Source of the DNA: Hemerocallis citrina
Lineage: Eukaryota > Streptophyta > Magnoliopsida > Asparagales > Asphodelaceae
Length of the DNA: 64,000 nucleotides
NCBI GenBank assembly: GCA_017893485.1
Contig: CM030365.1
Coordinates: 27,736,289 to 27,800,288 of the forward strand
Direction of reading: 5' to 3'
The notes below the pieces were generated by a model. That model was given only the letters and a program-made list of their open reading frames with translations, made no database searches and had not been told where the DNA came from. Shown here in pieces: positions 22,082 through 32,782 of this stretch; within the stretch, counting starts at the first letter, position 1; every line of letters begins with the position of its first letter. A program made the translations under genes and the position numbers.

Positions 22082-22690
22082 AGGGTTAGTGACATCGTTA
22101 GGGTAGTAATAGTTACTTAACCATTTTTATCTATAAATTGCCAAAGGGTGAGAGTTGGTGTTAGGGGTGATACCCTATAATCCAACCTCTCCTATAGGCT
22201 GACACTAGGTGGTGTTATCGGAATGTATTCCCCTGTCAAAGGGATATGGACGATGCTTTTTCATGACAAGTTGGGAGCACGGGTTCCGTATCTTGATTGT
22301 TAAATCCTGAATGTGCCATGATAAGAATGAGAGGGTTTCCTAGGGAAATAGAACCTACGATCCCGGCAGGTTCTATGCCTTCTCATGACCAGTTGAGGGC
22401 ACGGAAGAAGGTTGACAAGTATCTTGTAGTTCGTGTTGGCTTTTGAGTGAGGTTCGGTACGCCGGACAATAATCGCCAGTCATGTTGTATTATGTCAGGA
22501 ACATAATGGGTACAAAAGTAGAATTCATGCCGTGGGTTCAAATCCCTATATATGGAGAGACGAGTTGATATGGGGCGTATGTAGTATGGGCTGCATACTG
22601 TTCAAGAGTCTTGCTTGCTTTAGAATAAGTGCATTATTGCTTTGGTTAATCTTACATTAGAGTCTAAGTCATAGCATACACTGACACATC

Positions 22691-22695
<5 letters not shown>

Positions 22696-22758
<63 letters not shown>

Positions 22759-22925
22759 GTAAAAGGGATATGAGAAACTTGCTCATTTAGTAAATGAGCA
22801 ATTGATTATGTGGCATGCATGTGATACATTGGACAACTAACCCTTTAAATGATTTTCCAATTACATGTATGCCACATCATCAATTGCTTATTTACTAAAT
22901 GAGCAAGTTGCTCATGCCCCTTTTC

Positions 22926-22976
<51 letters not shown>
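22696..22976. repeat. (TA)n microsatellite flanking a MITE
   Basis: About 60 bp of TA repeats precede the MITE and about 48 bp follow it. The 5' LTR of B has only a short TATATATATA run at the same place (about 16769-16779), with no insertion. Confidence 0.9.
22757..22928. mobile_element. 172-bp MITE with long terminal inverted repeats
   Basis: The left end GGGTAAAAGGGATATGAG and the reverse complement of the right end GGGGAAAAGGGGCATGAG pair, and pairing continues for about 70 bp per arm (for example ACTTGCTCATTTAGTAAAT in both). It has no coding capacity. Flanking TA repeats hide the target duplication; a TA target would fit the Tc1/mariner (Stowaway-like) group, but this is not proven. 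It is absent from the sister LTR, so it arrived after element B. Confidence 0.85.
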
Positions 22977-22977
<1 letters not shown>

Positions 22978-24055
22978 GTTTCTCTTTTCATCAATCTGTT
23001 TGCTATAGTTGAGATTCGCTGCTAGTTATCAGCCTTAAAGCGTCAGTGAATACTGACGTCCCCACTTTAATTGGTTCAGGATTGCAGAAGTACAGGTATA
23101 GGTACAGGTATAGGTATAGGTACCGGCACAAGATTCAGGAGGACTCAACTCGAGAGAGCAAGGTGTCGATTTAATTAACGTTTTCCGCTGTAAATTGTTG
23201 TAAATTATTTATTTGTTGGAAAGCATCCAAGTGGAATACCAAGTGTTGTTCTTTATTCATTGTACTCTGATGTAACATGTTCAAAGTTGTAACACTTGGG
23301 ATTGTAAAGGTATTATTGTAACACTGTTATAATGTATTGCAATTTTGTAACGTTCGGACTTGTAATACATTTGTGTTGAATAAAAAGTTTTAAATTTTCC
23401 TGTCTTTTTGTGTGTATTGTGGCTAAATGAAGAAAAGATTCTGGCTTATGTCACGGTTTCCCAGTTACTGGAAATCGGGGCTGTAGCGCCCCAAATTTCT
23501 AATATGATAACTTGGAAAATACGTGGCACAATCCCAATGTAATAGGACACATAGCTCAAAACACAAATAATTTTATTCCAAACTTTTATTACAACAATCT
23601 TTTTCAAATGCAGCGGAAATACAAACACCTTGAGTTAAAAACATTCTTTTTACAACACTTCTCTTTACAATTGTTTTACACAAAGCTCTATTACATCAGT
23701 TTATCTCAAAACTAACTCAAGCACCCAAGCCTCCAAACTCTAAGCAACAACCTGTAACACATGAGACTAGAGATGATCCCGAACCTCCAAACTAAAGGGG
23801 TCAGCCATAAATGGTGTGAGTGATATAAACAAACAAACAACATAATTAAACAATAAGCATGGTTTCTTAAACAACATGTACTGAACGAGAGAACATATAC
23901 TAAACATGTATTGTGAAGTAAGAAATGACAGGAAAACATGAAAACATCAAGTGTAGCTTAACCAAATGTTAGAAGAATCATTCTCAAACAAGTAGTGCTC
24001 AATTGTGCTGTACAGTCGACTGATTAATGGACCAGTCGACTGTTCACTGCTAAAT

Positions 24056-24720
24056 ACCCGGTTATCAGTCATTCTCGGTACCACAGATCGGATATTCGGT
24101 TATCAGTCATTCTCAACACCGCAGATTGGACACCCGGTTATCAATCACTAACAGTGATTCTCAACACCGCAGAGTATACCCAACCCCAGAGATCAACGAC
24201 TCTCACACTGCAGAATATACCCATCTAACAATCAATCCCAATACTACAGATCGGATACCCGGTTATCAGTCATTCTTAACACCGCAGATTGGACACCCGG
24301 TTATCAATCACTAACAGTGATTCTCAACACCGCAGAGTATACCCAACCCCAGAGATCAACGACTCTCACACCGCAGAATATACCCATCTAACAATCAATC
24401 CCAATACTATAGATCGGATACCCGGTTATCAGTCATTCTCAACACCGCAGATTGGACACCCGGTTATCAATCACTAACAGTGATTCTCAACACCGCAGAG
24501 TATACCCAACCCCAGAGATCAACGACTCTCACACCACAGAATATACCCATCTAACAATCAATCCCAATACTACAGATCGGATACCCGATTATCAGTCATT
24601 CTCAACACCGCAGATTGGACACCCGGTTATCAATCACTAACAGTGATTCTCAACACCACAGAGTATACCCAACCCCAGAGATCAACGACTCTCACACCGC
24701 AGAATATATCCATCTATCAA
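24056..24720 (-). repeat. 163-bp tandem array in C 3' LTR
   Basis: About four 163-bp units, each built from four sub-repeats of about 36-46 bp that start with a (C)GCAGA-type core followed by GGATACCC-like or ATACCCA sequence. One plus-strand frame stays open across units (62-codon stretches starting at 24126, 24289 and 24452), but it is antisense to the element and recurs by repetition, so I do not call a gene. Confidence 0.9.
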
Positions 24721-24949
24721 TAAATCTCAATATGTCCATAATTCACTAATCCATCGTCAAACAGTCAAAGGAGAAATCTCTCCACTCAACAAACCCAAGT
24801 CTTTAATAAATTCCATAATCCAAATCCAACCATAATATATATTGAAAGCGTATGTTCAATAGAAGAATAATATTTATAAGGGTAGGTTGTAGATCCAAAA
24901 CATTTAAAGAATAGTCGTTTAAAGAACATCAAAACACCTTAGAAAAGTA

Positions 24950-25490
24950 TCAGTACCAGTCGACTGCAAAAGGTCACCAGCCGACTGTCCAGAGGGAAAT
25001 TCAGTAATTTTAACAAAATAAGTTAAGTACTATAAGTTGACTTATAAAAATCATAAGTTGACTTACCAACAATATAAGATGACTTATAAAAATCATAAGT
25101 TGACTTACCAGATCATAAGTAGACTTATAAAACATAAGTCGACTTAAGGGAGACATAAGTCGACTTATAAGAACATAAGTCGACATATAAAAGCATAAGT
25201 CGACTTACCAGAGAGAAATTCCAGAAATCTTTAAGAAAATATTCTAAGTGTTATAAGTTGACTTGCAAAGTCATAAGTCGACATAAAATATAATATAAGT
25301 CGACTTAAAGGTCATAAGTCGACTTACCAGAGAAAAATCTACGATAACTTTGAAAAATAAATTCTAAGTATACCAGTCGACTGAAAAGGGTCTAAGTCGA
25401 CTGTCCAGAACGGATTTTCGAGAAAAACTAAAGATACAGCAGCTGGGTCGTACCAGTCGGCTGAATAGTAGACCAGTCGACTGTTGGCCT
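24950..25490. repeat. AGTCGACT / AAGTCGACTT palindrome cluster (C 3' LTR)
   Basis: Many copies of the palindrome AGTCGACT and one-base variants (AAGTTGACTT, AGTCGGCTG) are spaced about 10-40 bp apart, usually as CATAAGTCGACTTAT or ACCAGTCGACTG. Two further copies lie upstream at 24013-24045. Confidence 0.9.
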
Positions 25491-26592
25491 ACAGTTTTCA
25501 TAATTTAGATCTGAATACAATAATCAAAACTGAAGTTTTTCTAAAGATTCCTTGTTTATGAAAATAGTTCGTATTCAGGCAAAATGAAAATTTCTCAAAT
25601 ATTCTTCATTATGGACACATTACTCAATCATACAATATCTCAAAACTCAATTCTCATATTTTAAATTCCTAATTCTTTCATTAGGGTTTCTCAATACTGA
25701 ATTTCTTTACAACTCAAAACCAAAATCTGATTTGTAATCGCGAGATCCAGATGTTCATCCATCCCATCCCTTATTGTCATAATCATACTCAAATCTTAAC
25801 ATGCTTTCAAGCAATAAAGAATTCATTAATCAAGATCTACTAAACATTGATAGATTTCACATACATAATACAACATTAACCATTGTTTAGTTCTCATGCA
25901 AAATACACTTAATAAACAAGCATGTCAAACAAGCAACAAACAATCATTCACATAAACCAAATCACAAAACAAAGTTCATATCACTCACTTTTGAATTGAG
26001 AAAATCCACGAAAAGCCTTCCTTCGTGCTAGATCCAAAACTTCCTCTTGCTCTTCCAAAACAAATCTCAAAATTCTGTATTTTAGTAATGACGGTTGGAA
26101 AGGTCTATTTAAACAATCCAAAAATAGGTTTTAGGGTTTTACGACAATTTTGCACAATAATCCCTTCAAAATACAACTTTATACATATAGTTCTATTCTT
26201 GGAAATTCCATCAAATTCATTTAAATTAGGATTTAAAAGTAAAATATACTCGTAAATCTCAATTGGTACTGTTCAAAACGTCCAGAAAATATAATTTGCA
26301 CTTTAACCCTTAAAAATGTCAATTTTGCAAAAAGGTCCTTCTCTTCTCAAAATTTGCAAATAGTTCCGATTAATTTCAGAAAAATCTGGAAAAATACTAA
26401 ATAAATCCCAAATATTAAATAATGATTTTTCATAAGGAAAACTTGACTTTTGAACCTCTCAAGAAAATATTTGCACGTGTTTTGCACGTGCAAAATGATA
26501 ACTCTTTAGAAAATATTTATTAAATCTCCAGAAAATCATTTTAATTCATTTTCAAATATTTAAAATAATATTTGAAAATACGGGGTTCTACA

Positions 26593-26605
26593 TCACTCCC
26601 TCCTT
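26593..26605 (-). promoter_or_regulatory. Polypurine tract of element C
   Basis: On the minus strand it reads AAGGAGGGAGTGA and ends exactly at the 3' LTR. It is nearly identical to the tracts of A and B. Confidence 0.85.
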
Positions 26606-27182
26606 AGAAGAGTTCTGTCCTCAGAACTACTGCTAATGGGGTCCAAACAAACCCACCAACAAAGAATGAAAAGTCATGGATAGAAACATAATTTTAGGAA
26701 ATACAGTCACACCAAAGAACGCATTCCATCAAAAGAAATACATCATACAGAAGAAACACAATCATGCAAAGAATTCAGAAAAACAAACTTCCGCTGCGCA
26801 ACTCTGATAACTTACTGCGCAACTCTGATAACTTACAATCGGAAGTCACGCTGCAACAACTACTGGACTCCTGCATCTAACTCTGACCTTCTGCTTTATC
26901 CTTCCGAGAATCGGTGGCCACTCCCTCCTTAGAAAGGACATGACTAAGGATAGCCACCTCAAGACCTTGCTTGGAAACACCTTAAGCTCCACACTTAAGA
27001 CTAGCAATAAATGGGCGACACAATTGCATGCAAGAAAACAGTATCAATAAACTTTTGTTTTTATTCCATTAATCCAAATAAATCTTGTTACATGAAGAAA
27101 AACGCTCAATCTTCAATTATTCTCCAAATAAAAGTTTTACTTAATACAAAAGAATAAATTTCAAAATTCTTGCACACACGGA
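26606..27182 (-). pseudogene. Element C 3' interior: RT thumb scrap and UTR-like spacer
   Basis: Around 26913-26970 the minus strand reads [20 protein letters not shown], matching the RT thumb of element A ([21 protein letters not shown]). The rest, about 26975-27180, has no open frame, is AT-rich and contains GGAATAAAAAC-like polyadenylation-type sequence. Nearly all of pol is missing. Confidence 0.7.
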
Positions 27183-28253
27183 TCACATTCCTGAGTTACC
27201 CGCATCCTCCTCAGTCAATGCGAACACTCGTCCCTGCCTCAGATCCTTGCCCTTCCCTGCACCATCCTTCTTCAGCTGCGGACAGATTGGTCGAATGTGC
27301 CCTTCACGACCACAATGAAAACAAGTCTGCTTTGCCATCTTCGGACACGCTGACCTGTAATGACCTGCCTCCTTGCAATAAAAACAAGTCACTTCCTGAG
27401 TTGCAGGTGCCTTCTGCACTGGATCACTGAACTTGCCCTGCTTCAGCGGGAGTTCCTTCTATTCTGATCATCTGCTGACCTCTTTTTCTTGTTCCGGGTC
27501 TCTTGCTTCTCCTGGGACTGGTCCATGTCCTCCTCAGTCATAGCTGCTCTCCTAACCAGCTTATCGAACCTTCTGATGCCCAACGGGATCATTCGCGACC
27601 TCAAGTTTGGCCTCAAGCCCTGCTCAAACTTTTTGGCCTTCTTTGTCTCGTCAACGGCCAACTCTGGTGCATACTTCGAAAGTTGAACAAACTTGGTCTC
27701 ATACTCCCACACGGTCATGCTGCCCTGCTGAAGGTTCAAGAACTCAGTCGCCTTCTTCTCCTGAACATCTAAGGGAATGAAGCGATCCCTGAAATACTCC
27801 AGAAAAGCTTCCCAAGTCATCGGCTGATCTCCCAAAGTCCTCTTCAGCGATTCCCACCAGACACCAGCGTCCTTCTCTAGCTGCATCGAAGCCAACTTCA
27901 CCTTACTAGCTACTGGAGTCTCCGATACCTCGAAGATCGTCTCCATCTTTCCAATCATCAACTGCGGTTGGATCAGATTGCCCCTCGAAAACTGGCAGCC
28001 TCATCCTCTTAAAGGACTCGATCTGCTTGATAGGATCGGCGTTAACCAATCCCTGTCCAGCTCCATGATTTGGCTGCTGATTCTGCTATTGAGCTTGCTG
28101 TTGGTTCTGAGTTTGCGCCAAATTGAATGCCATCAGCGCATTCAGAATTTGATACACCTTGGCGAATTCAGCCTCAAGATCAATTCCCGTTCCTCGAGAA
28201 CTACCAGATGCATCCTCATTGTTACCACCATTCCTGGGCCTGGGTGCAACCAT
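27183..28253 (-). pseudogene. gag: Element C gag with two CCHC zinc knuckles, broken
   Basis: The minus-strand frame starts at an ATG near 28253 (MVAPRPRNGGNNEDASG), with an in-frame TAG in a Gln-rich stretch near 28088. A frameshift near 27940-27960 leads into 27961-27443, a capsid-type retrotransposon gag domain: WWESLKRTLGDQPMTWEAFLEYFRDRFIP and EYETKFVQLSKYAPELAVDE. A second break near 27420-27440 leads to 27419-27183, which holds two knuckles, CFYCKEAGHYRSAC and CFHCGREGHIRPIC. It ends in FALTEEDAGNSGM, the usual sequence just before the protease, where the reading frame stops. Gag packages element RNA; here three lesions disable it. Confidence 0.9.
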
Positions 28254-28469
28254 TCTAAATACTGCAAAACGAGAGAAAAGTTAGAGCATCACACACATTT
28301 CACATTCACAACCATACCCTAAGGCAAAACCTTAACCATACCCTAAACCAAACATCAAGCTTCTAACTCCATGTGATACTCACACTCTGATGTCACACCT
28401 AGGTACTCACTCTCTAGTGTCCACACCTAGGTTGGTTTTCATACTATGTCTATTATTACGATTGAAGCA

Positions 28470-28482
28470 TGCTCTGATACCA
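28470..28482 (-). promoter_or_regulatory. Primer-binding site of element C
   Basis: The minus strand reads TGGTATCAGAGCA, one mismatch from the initiator tRNA-Met site, four bases from the 5' LTR. Confidence 0.85.
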
Positions 28483-28486
28483 ATTC

Positions 28487-31400
28487 TGTAGCGCCTCGAA
28501 TTTCTAATATGATAACTTAGAAAATACGTGGCACAATCCCAGCATCAACTTCAATGTAATAGTACACATAGCTCAAAACACAAATGATTTTATTCCAAAC
28601 TTTTATTACAACAATCTTTTTTCAAATGCAGCGGAAATACAAGCACCTTGAGTTAAAAACATTCTTTTTACAACACTTCTCTTTACAATTGTTTTACACA
28701 AAGCTCTATTACATCAGTTTATCTCAAAACTAACTCAAGCATCCAAGCCTCCAAACTCTAAGCAACAACCTGTAATACATGAGACTAGAGATGATCCCTA
28801 ACCCCCAAACTAAAGGGGTCAGCCATAAATGGTGTGAGTGATATAAACAAACAAACAACATAATTAAACAATAAGCATGGTTTCTTAAACAACATGTACT
28901 GAACGAGAGAACATATACTAAACATGTATTGTGAAGTAAGAAATGACAGGAAAACATGAAAACATCAAGTGTAGCTTAACCAAATGTTAGAAGAATCATT
29001 CTCAAACAAGTACAGCTCAACTGTGCTGTACAGTCGACTGATTAATGGACCAGTCGACTGTTCACTGCCAAATACCCGGTTATCAGTCATTCTCGATACC
29101 ACAGATCGGATACCCGGTCATCAGTCATTCTCAACACCGTAGATTGGACACCCAGTTATCAATCACTAACAGTGATTCTCAACACCGCAGAGTATACCCA
29201 ACCCCAGAGATCAATGACTCTCACACCGCAGAATATACCCATCTAACAATCAATCCCAATACTACAGATCGGATACCCGGTTATCAGTCATTCTCAATAC
29301 CGCAGATTGGACACCCGGTTATCAATCACTAACAGTGATTCTCAACACCACAGAGTATACCCAACCCCAGAGATCAACGACACTCACACCGCAGAATATA
29401 CCCATCTAACAATCAATCCCAATACTACAGATCCGATACCCGGTTATCAGTCATTCTCAACACCGCAGATTGGACACCCGGTTATCAATCACTAACAGTG
29501 ATTCTCAACACCGCAGAGTATACCCAACCCCAGAGATCAACGACTCTCACACCACAGAATATACCCATCTAACAATCAATACCAATACTACAGATCGGAT
29601 ACCCGGTTATCAGTCATTCTCAACACCGCAGATTGGACACCCGGTTATCAATCACTAACAGTGATTCTCAACACCACAGAGTATACCCAACCCCAGAGAT
29701 CAACGACTCTCACACCGCAGAATATATCCATCTATCAATAAATCTCAATATGTCCATAATTCACTAATCCATCGTCAAACAGTCAAAGGAGAAATCTCTC
29801 CACTCAACAAACCCAAGTCTTTAATAAATTCCATAATCCAAATCCAACCATAATATATATTGAAAGCGTATGTTCTATAGTAGAATAATATTTATAAGGG
29901 TTGGTTATAGATCCAAAACATTTAAAGAATAGTCGTTTAAAGAAAATCAAAACACCTTAGAAAAGTATCAGTACCAGTCGACTGCAAAAGGTCACCAGTC
30001 GACTGTCCAGAGGGAAATCCAGTAATTTTAAGAAAATAAGTTAAGTACTATAAGTTGACTTATAAAAATCATAAGTTGACTTACCAACAATATAAGATGA
30101 CTTATAAAAATCATAAGTTGACTTACCAACAATATAAGATGACTTATAAAAATCATAAGTTGACATACCAGATCATAAGTAGACTTATAAAAACATAAGT
30201 CGACTTATAAGAACATAAGTCGACTTATAAAAACATAAGTCGACTTACCAGAGAGAAATTCCAGAAATCTTTAAGAAAATATTCTAAGTGTTATAAGTCG
30301 ACTTAAAATACAATATAAGTCGACTTAAAGGACATAAGTCGACTTACCAGTGAAAAATCTACGATAACTTTGAAAAATAAATTCTAAGTGTACCATTCGA
30401 CTGAAAAGGGTCTAAGTCGACTGTCCAGAACGGATTTTCAAGAAAAACTAAAGATACAGCAGCTGGGTCGTACCAGTCGACTGATTAGTAGACCAGTCGA
30501 CTGTCGGCATACAGTTTTCATAATTTAGATCTGAATACAATAATCAAAACTGAAGTTTTTCTAAAGATTCCTTGTTTATGAAAATAGTTCGTATTCAGGC
30601 AAAATGACAATTTCTCAAATATTCTTCATTATGGACACATTACTCAATCATACAATATCCCAAAACTCAATTCTCATGTTTTAAATTCCTAATTCTTTCA
30701 TTAGGGTTTCTCGATACTGAATTTCTTTACAACTAAAAACCAAAATCTGATTTGTAATCGCGAGATCCAGATGTTCATCCATCCCATCCCTTATTGTCAT
30801 AATCATATTCAAATCTTAACATGCTTTCAAGCAATAAAGAATTCATTAATCAAGATCTACTAAACGTTCATAGATTTCACATACATAATACAACATTAAC
30901 CATTGTTTAGTTCTCATGCAAAATACACTAAATAAACAAGCATGTCAAACAAGCAACAAACAATCATTCACATAAACCAAATCACAAAACAAAGTTCATA
31001 TCACTCACTTTTGAATTGAGAAAATCCACGAAAAGCCTTCCTTCTTGCTAGATCCAAAACTTCCTCTTGCTCTTCCAAAACAAATCTCAAAATTCTGTAT
31101 TTTAGTAATGACGGCTGGAAAGGTCTATTTCAACAATCTGGAAATAGGTTTTAGGGTTTTACGACAATTTTGCAAAATAATCCCTTCAAAATACAACTTT
31201 ATACATATAGTTCTATTCTTGGAAATTCCATCAAATTCATTTAAATTAGGATTTAAAAGTAAAATATACTCGTAAATCTCAATTGGTACTGTTCAAAACG
31301 TCCAGAAAATATAATTTGCACTTTAACCCTTAAAAATGTCAATTTTGCAAAAAGGTCCTTCTCTTCTCAAAATTTGCAAATAGTTCCGATTAATTTCAGA

Positions 31401-31612
31401 AAAATCTGGAAAAATAGTAAATAAATTCCAAATATTAAATAATGATTTTTCATAAGGAAAACTTGACTTTTGAACCTCTCAAGAAAATATTTGCACGTGT
31501 TTTGCACGTGCAAAAAGATAACTCTTTAGAAAATATTTATTAAATCTCCAGAAAATCATTTTAATTCATTTTCGAATATTTAAAATAATATTTGAAAATA
31601 CGGGGTTCTACA
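28487..31612 (-). repeat. Element C 5' LTR (3126 bp)
   Basis: Sister of 23482-26592, with the same tandem arrays: 163-bp units at about 29075-29735 and AGTCGACT clusters at 29030-29062 and 29972-30505. The TTTTGCACGTGCAAAA palindrome is at 31500-31515. Differences from the left copy are scattered substitutions and small indels, for example an extra 18-mer-type AGTTGACTTACC block near 30113-30160. Confidence 0.92.
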
Positions 31613-31623
31613 GGGACGTTACA

Positions 31624-32782
31624 CGCAGATACACCGTATATCGTACGTTTTGCGAATAGGCCTACCGACCCTTGACGCGCGAACATACCAAATCCGTCTA
31701 ACTTCTAGATATTCCGCGAATAGGCCTGCCGACCCTCGACACGCGAACATACTAGAGAGACATAACAAATATACGATCTCGGAATACATCCATCCGAAAG
31801 AAAACAGAGCCCATATTTACGTTTTTCAAGTTCCATCACAACTCCCAACTTAGTGCATGTCCTTGGATTTGTAACAATAGCATCCTGAGCCACCTACAAC
31901 TAGCTCTACCTTACCGGACTTCACTTGACAAACCAGGCAAACTGGTCCACAGGATAAATTCCCACAATTGAAAATATCCACTGTCGGTAATCTTGGGTTG
32001 GCTCAGTATCTAGTGTTCCCAACTCAACGCCTCAAGCGTCCATCTGGGGTTCTCACAATTTTTCTAATCACTGTCAAAAATCCCATGTGGTTTGATCCTT
32101 CAAAATATTTAAAATATTCTCTTTTATCAAAAACAAAATACTTTCCCTACAACACCACGGTTGTGAATCAAAATCTCAACAAGATTATCTCATTCCAAAA
32201 ATAAATATTTGTACATCCACAATCTCTTCATTATCAACATTTCATTTAATAAAGTGTTACTACAATTAAAGACACTTTTTTATATGGAAACAAAATCAAT
32301 TTCACAAAATCCTTTAAATTTAACTTTCAATTCTCACTTTCCATACATACATAAAGCATCAATAAATTTCTCTTTATTTCAATCAACTTAAACTAAAACA
32401 AGTCTCTTAATTATATGGGATCTCATCCCTAAAATATGAAATTCTTTAGTTCTAAAAATCTGAAATTTACTTCTTTAGAAACTGAAAACTAAACCTTTTT
32501 TGAATTTAATTTTCGTTCTTCAAAACTGAAATACATAACCCCTCAAAACTGAGAAGTTCATCTACAAAAATATAGATTTACTTCCCACAAATCATTACTT
32601 GAATATATAAAAAATTGAAGCTAGATTTTCACAAAATCTGAAATTTGCACATTCGAAACTTGATCAAAAGAATCAATTAAACTTCATACAAATACTAGAT
32701 TTAAACATATATATATATATACTCATCCATATGCATACTAGTGTTCTCAAACCATAACACACAAACCCCAAACAAAAACTCC
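31624..32782 (-). repeat. LTR fragment, probably family F
   Basis: This stretch follows the end of element B. It begins with a near-duplicate of about 65 bp (GCGAATAGGCCTACCGACCC near 31654 and GCGAATAGGCCTGCCGACCC near 31715). Its right part (CTCAAACCATAACACACAAA near 32744) resembles 457-481 of the family F LTR. No coding sequence is supported. It is cut at 32783 by the start of another LTR. Confidence 0.45.

Larger units (their letters stand above)
23482..26592 (-). repeat. Element C 3' LTR (3111 bp)
   Basis: On the plus strand it begins TGTAGCGCCCC and ends CGGGGTTCTACA. It carries a 163-bp tandem array, AGTCGACT clusters and a TTTTGCACGTGCAAAA palindrome (26480-26495) near its minus-strand start. 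A TTTAAATA box on the minus strand near 26108-26115 is the best TATA candidate. Confidence 0.92.
23482..31612 (-). mobile_element. Element C: gag-bearing, pol-less gypsy retrotransposon nested in B
   Basis: Direct repeats 23482-26592 and 28487-31612 flank a 1.9-kb interior. A polypurine tract lies at the left LTR and a primer site at the right, so the element reads on the minus strand. The flanking 5 bp are GGGGC (23477-23481) and GGGAC (31613-31617), a target duplication with one change. Removing C rejoins the end of the B 3' LTR. The interior has a broken gag with two zinc knuckles and a tiny RT scrap, so it is non-autonomous and resembles the terminal-repeat-with-gag (TR-GAG) class. Confidence 0.92.
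18491..31623 (+). repeat. Element B 3' LTR, split by element C
   Basis: It starts TGTAATATCCCGG and runs to 23481, where element C begins. After C, the missing last bases GTTACA are found at 31618-31623. Joined, the end reads like the usual ...CGGGGCGTTACA LTR terminus, as in element A. LTR length without C is about 5.0 kb. Within it are a TATA box (19186-19193), a 189-bp degenerate repeat array (about 19905-21100), a 70-bp array (21521-22081) and a MITE (22757-22928). Confidence 0.88.

Noticed and set aside
24126..24640. Family of 62-aa secreted or repeat proteins (three tandem copies, again at 29307-29658)
   Set aside because: The frames are copies of one 163-bp LTR repeat read antisense; identity is due to tandem duplication, not gene conservation.
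24056..24720. CRISPR-like array
   Set aside because: Whole 163-bp units are repeated, with no unique spacers of constant length, and the context is a plant LTR.
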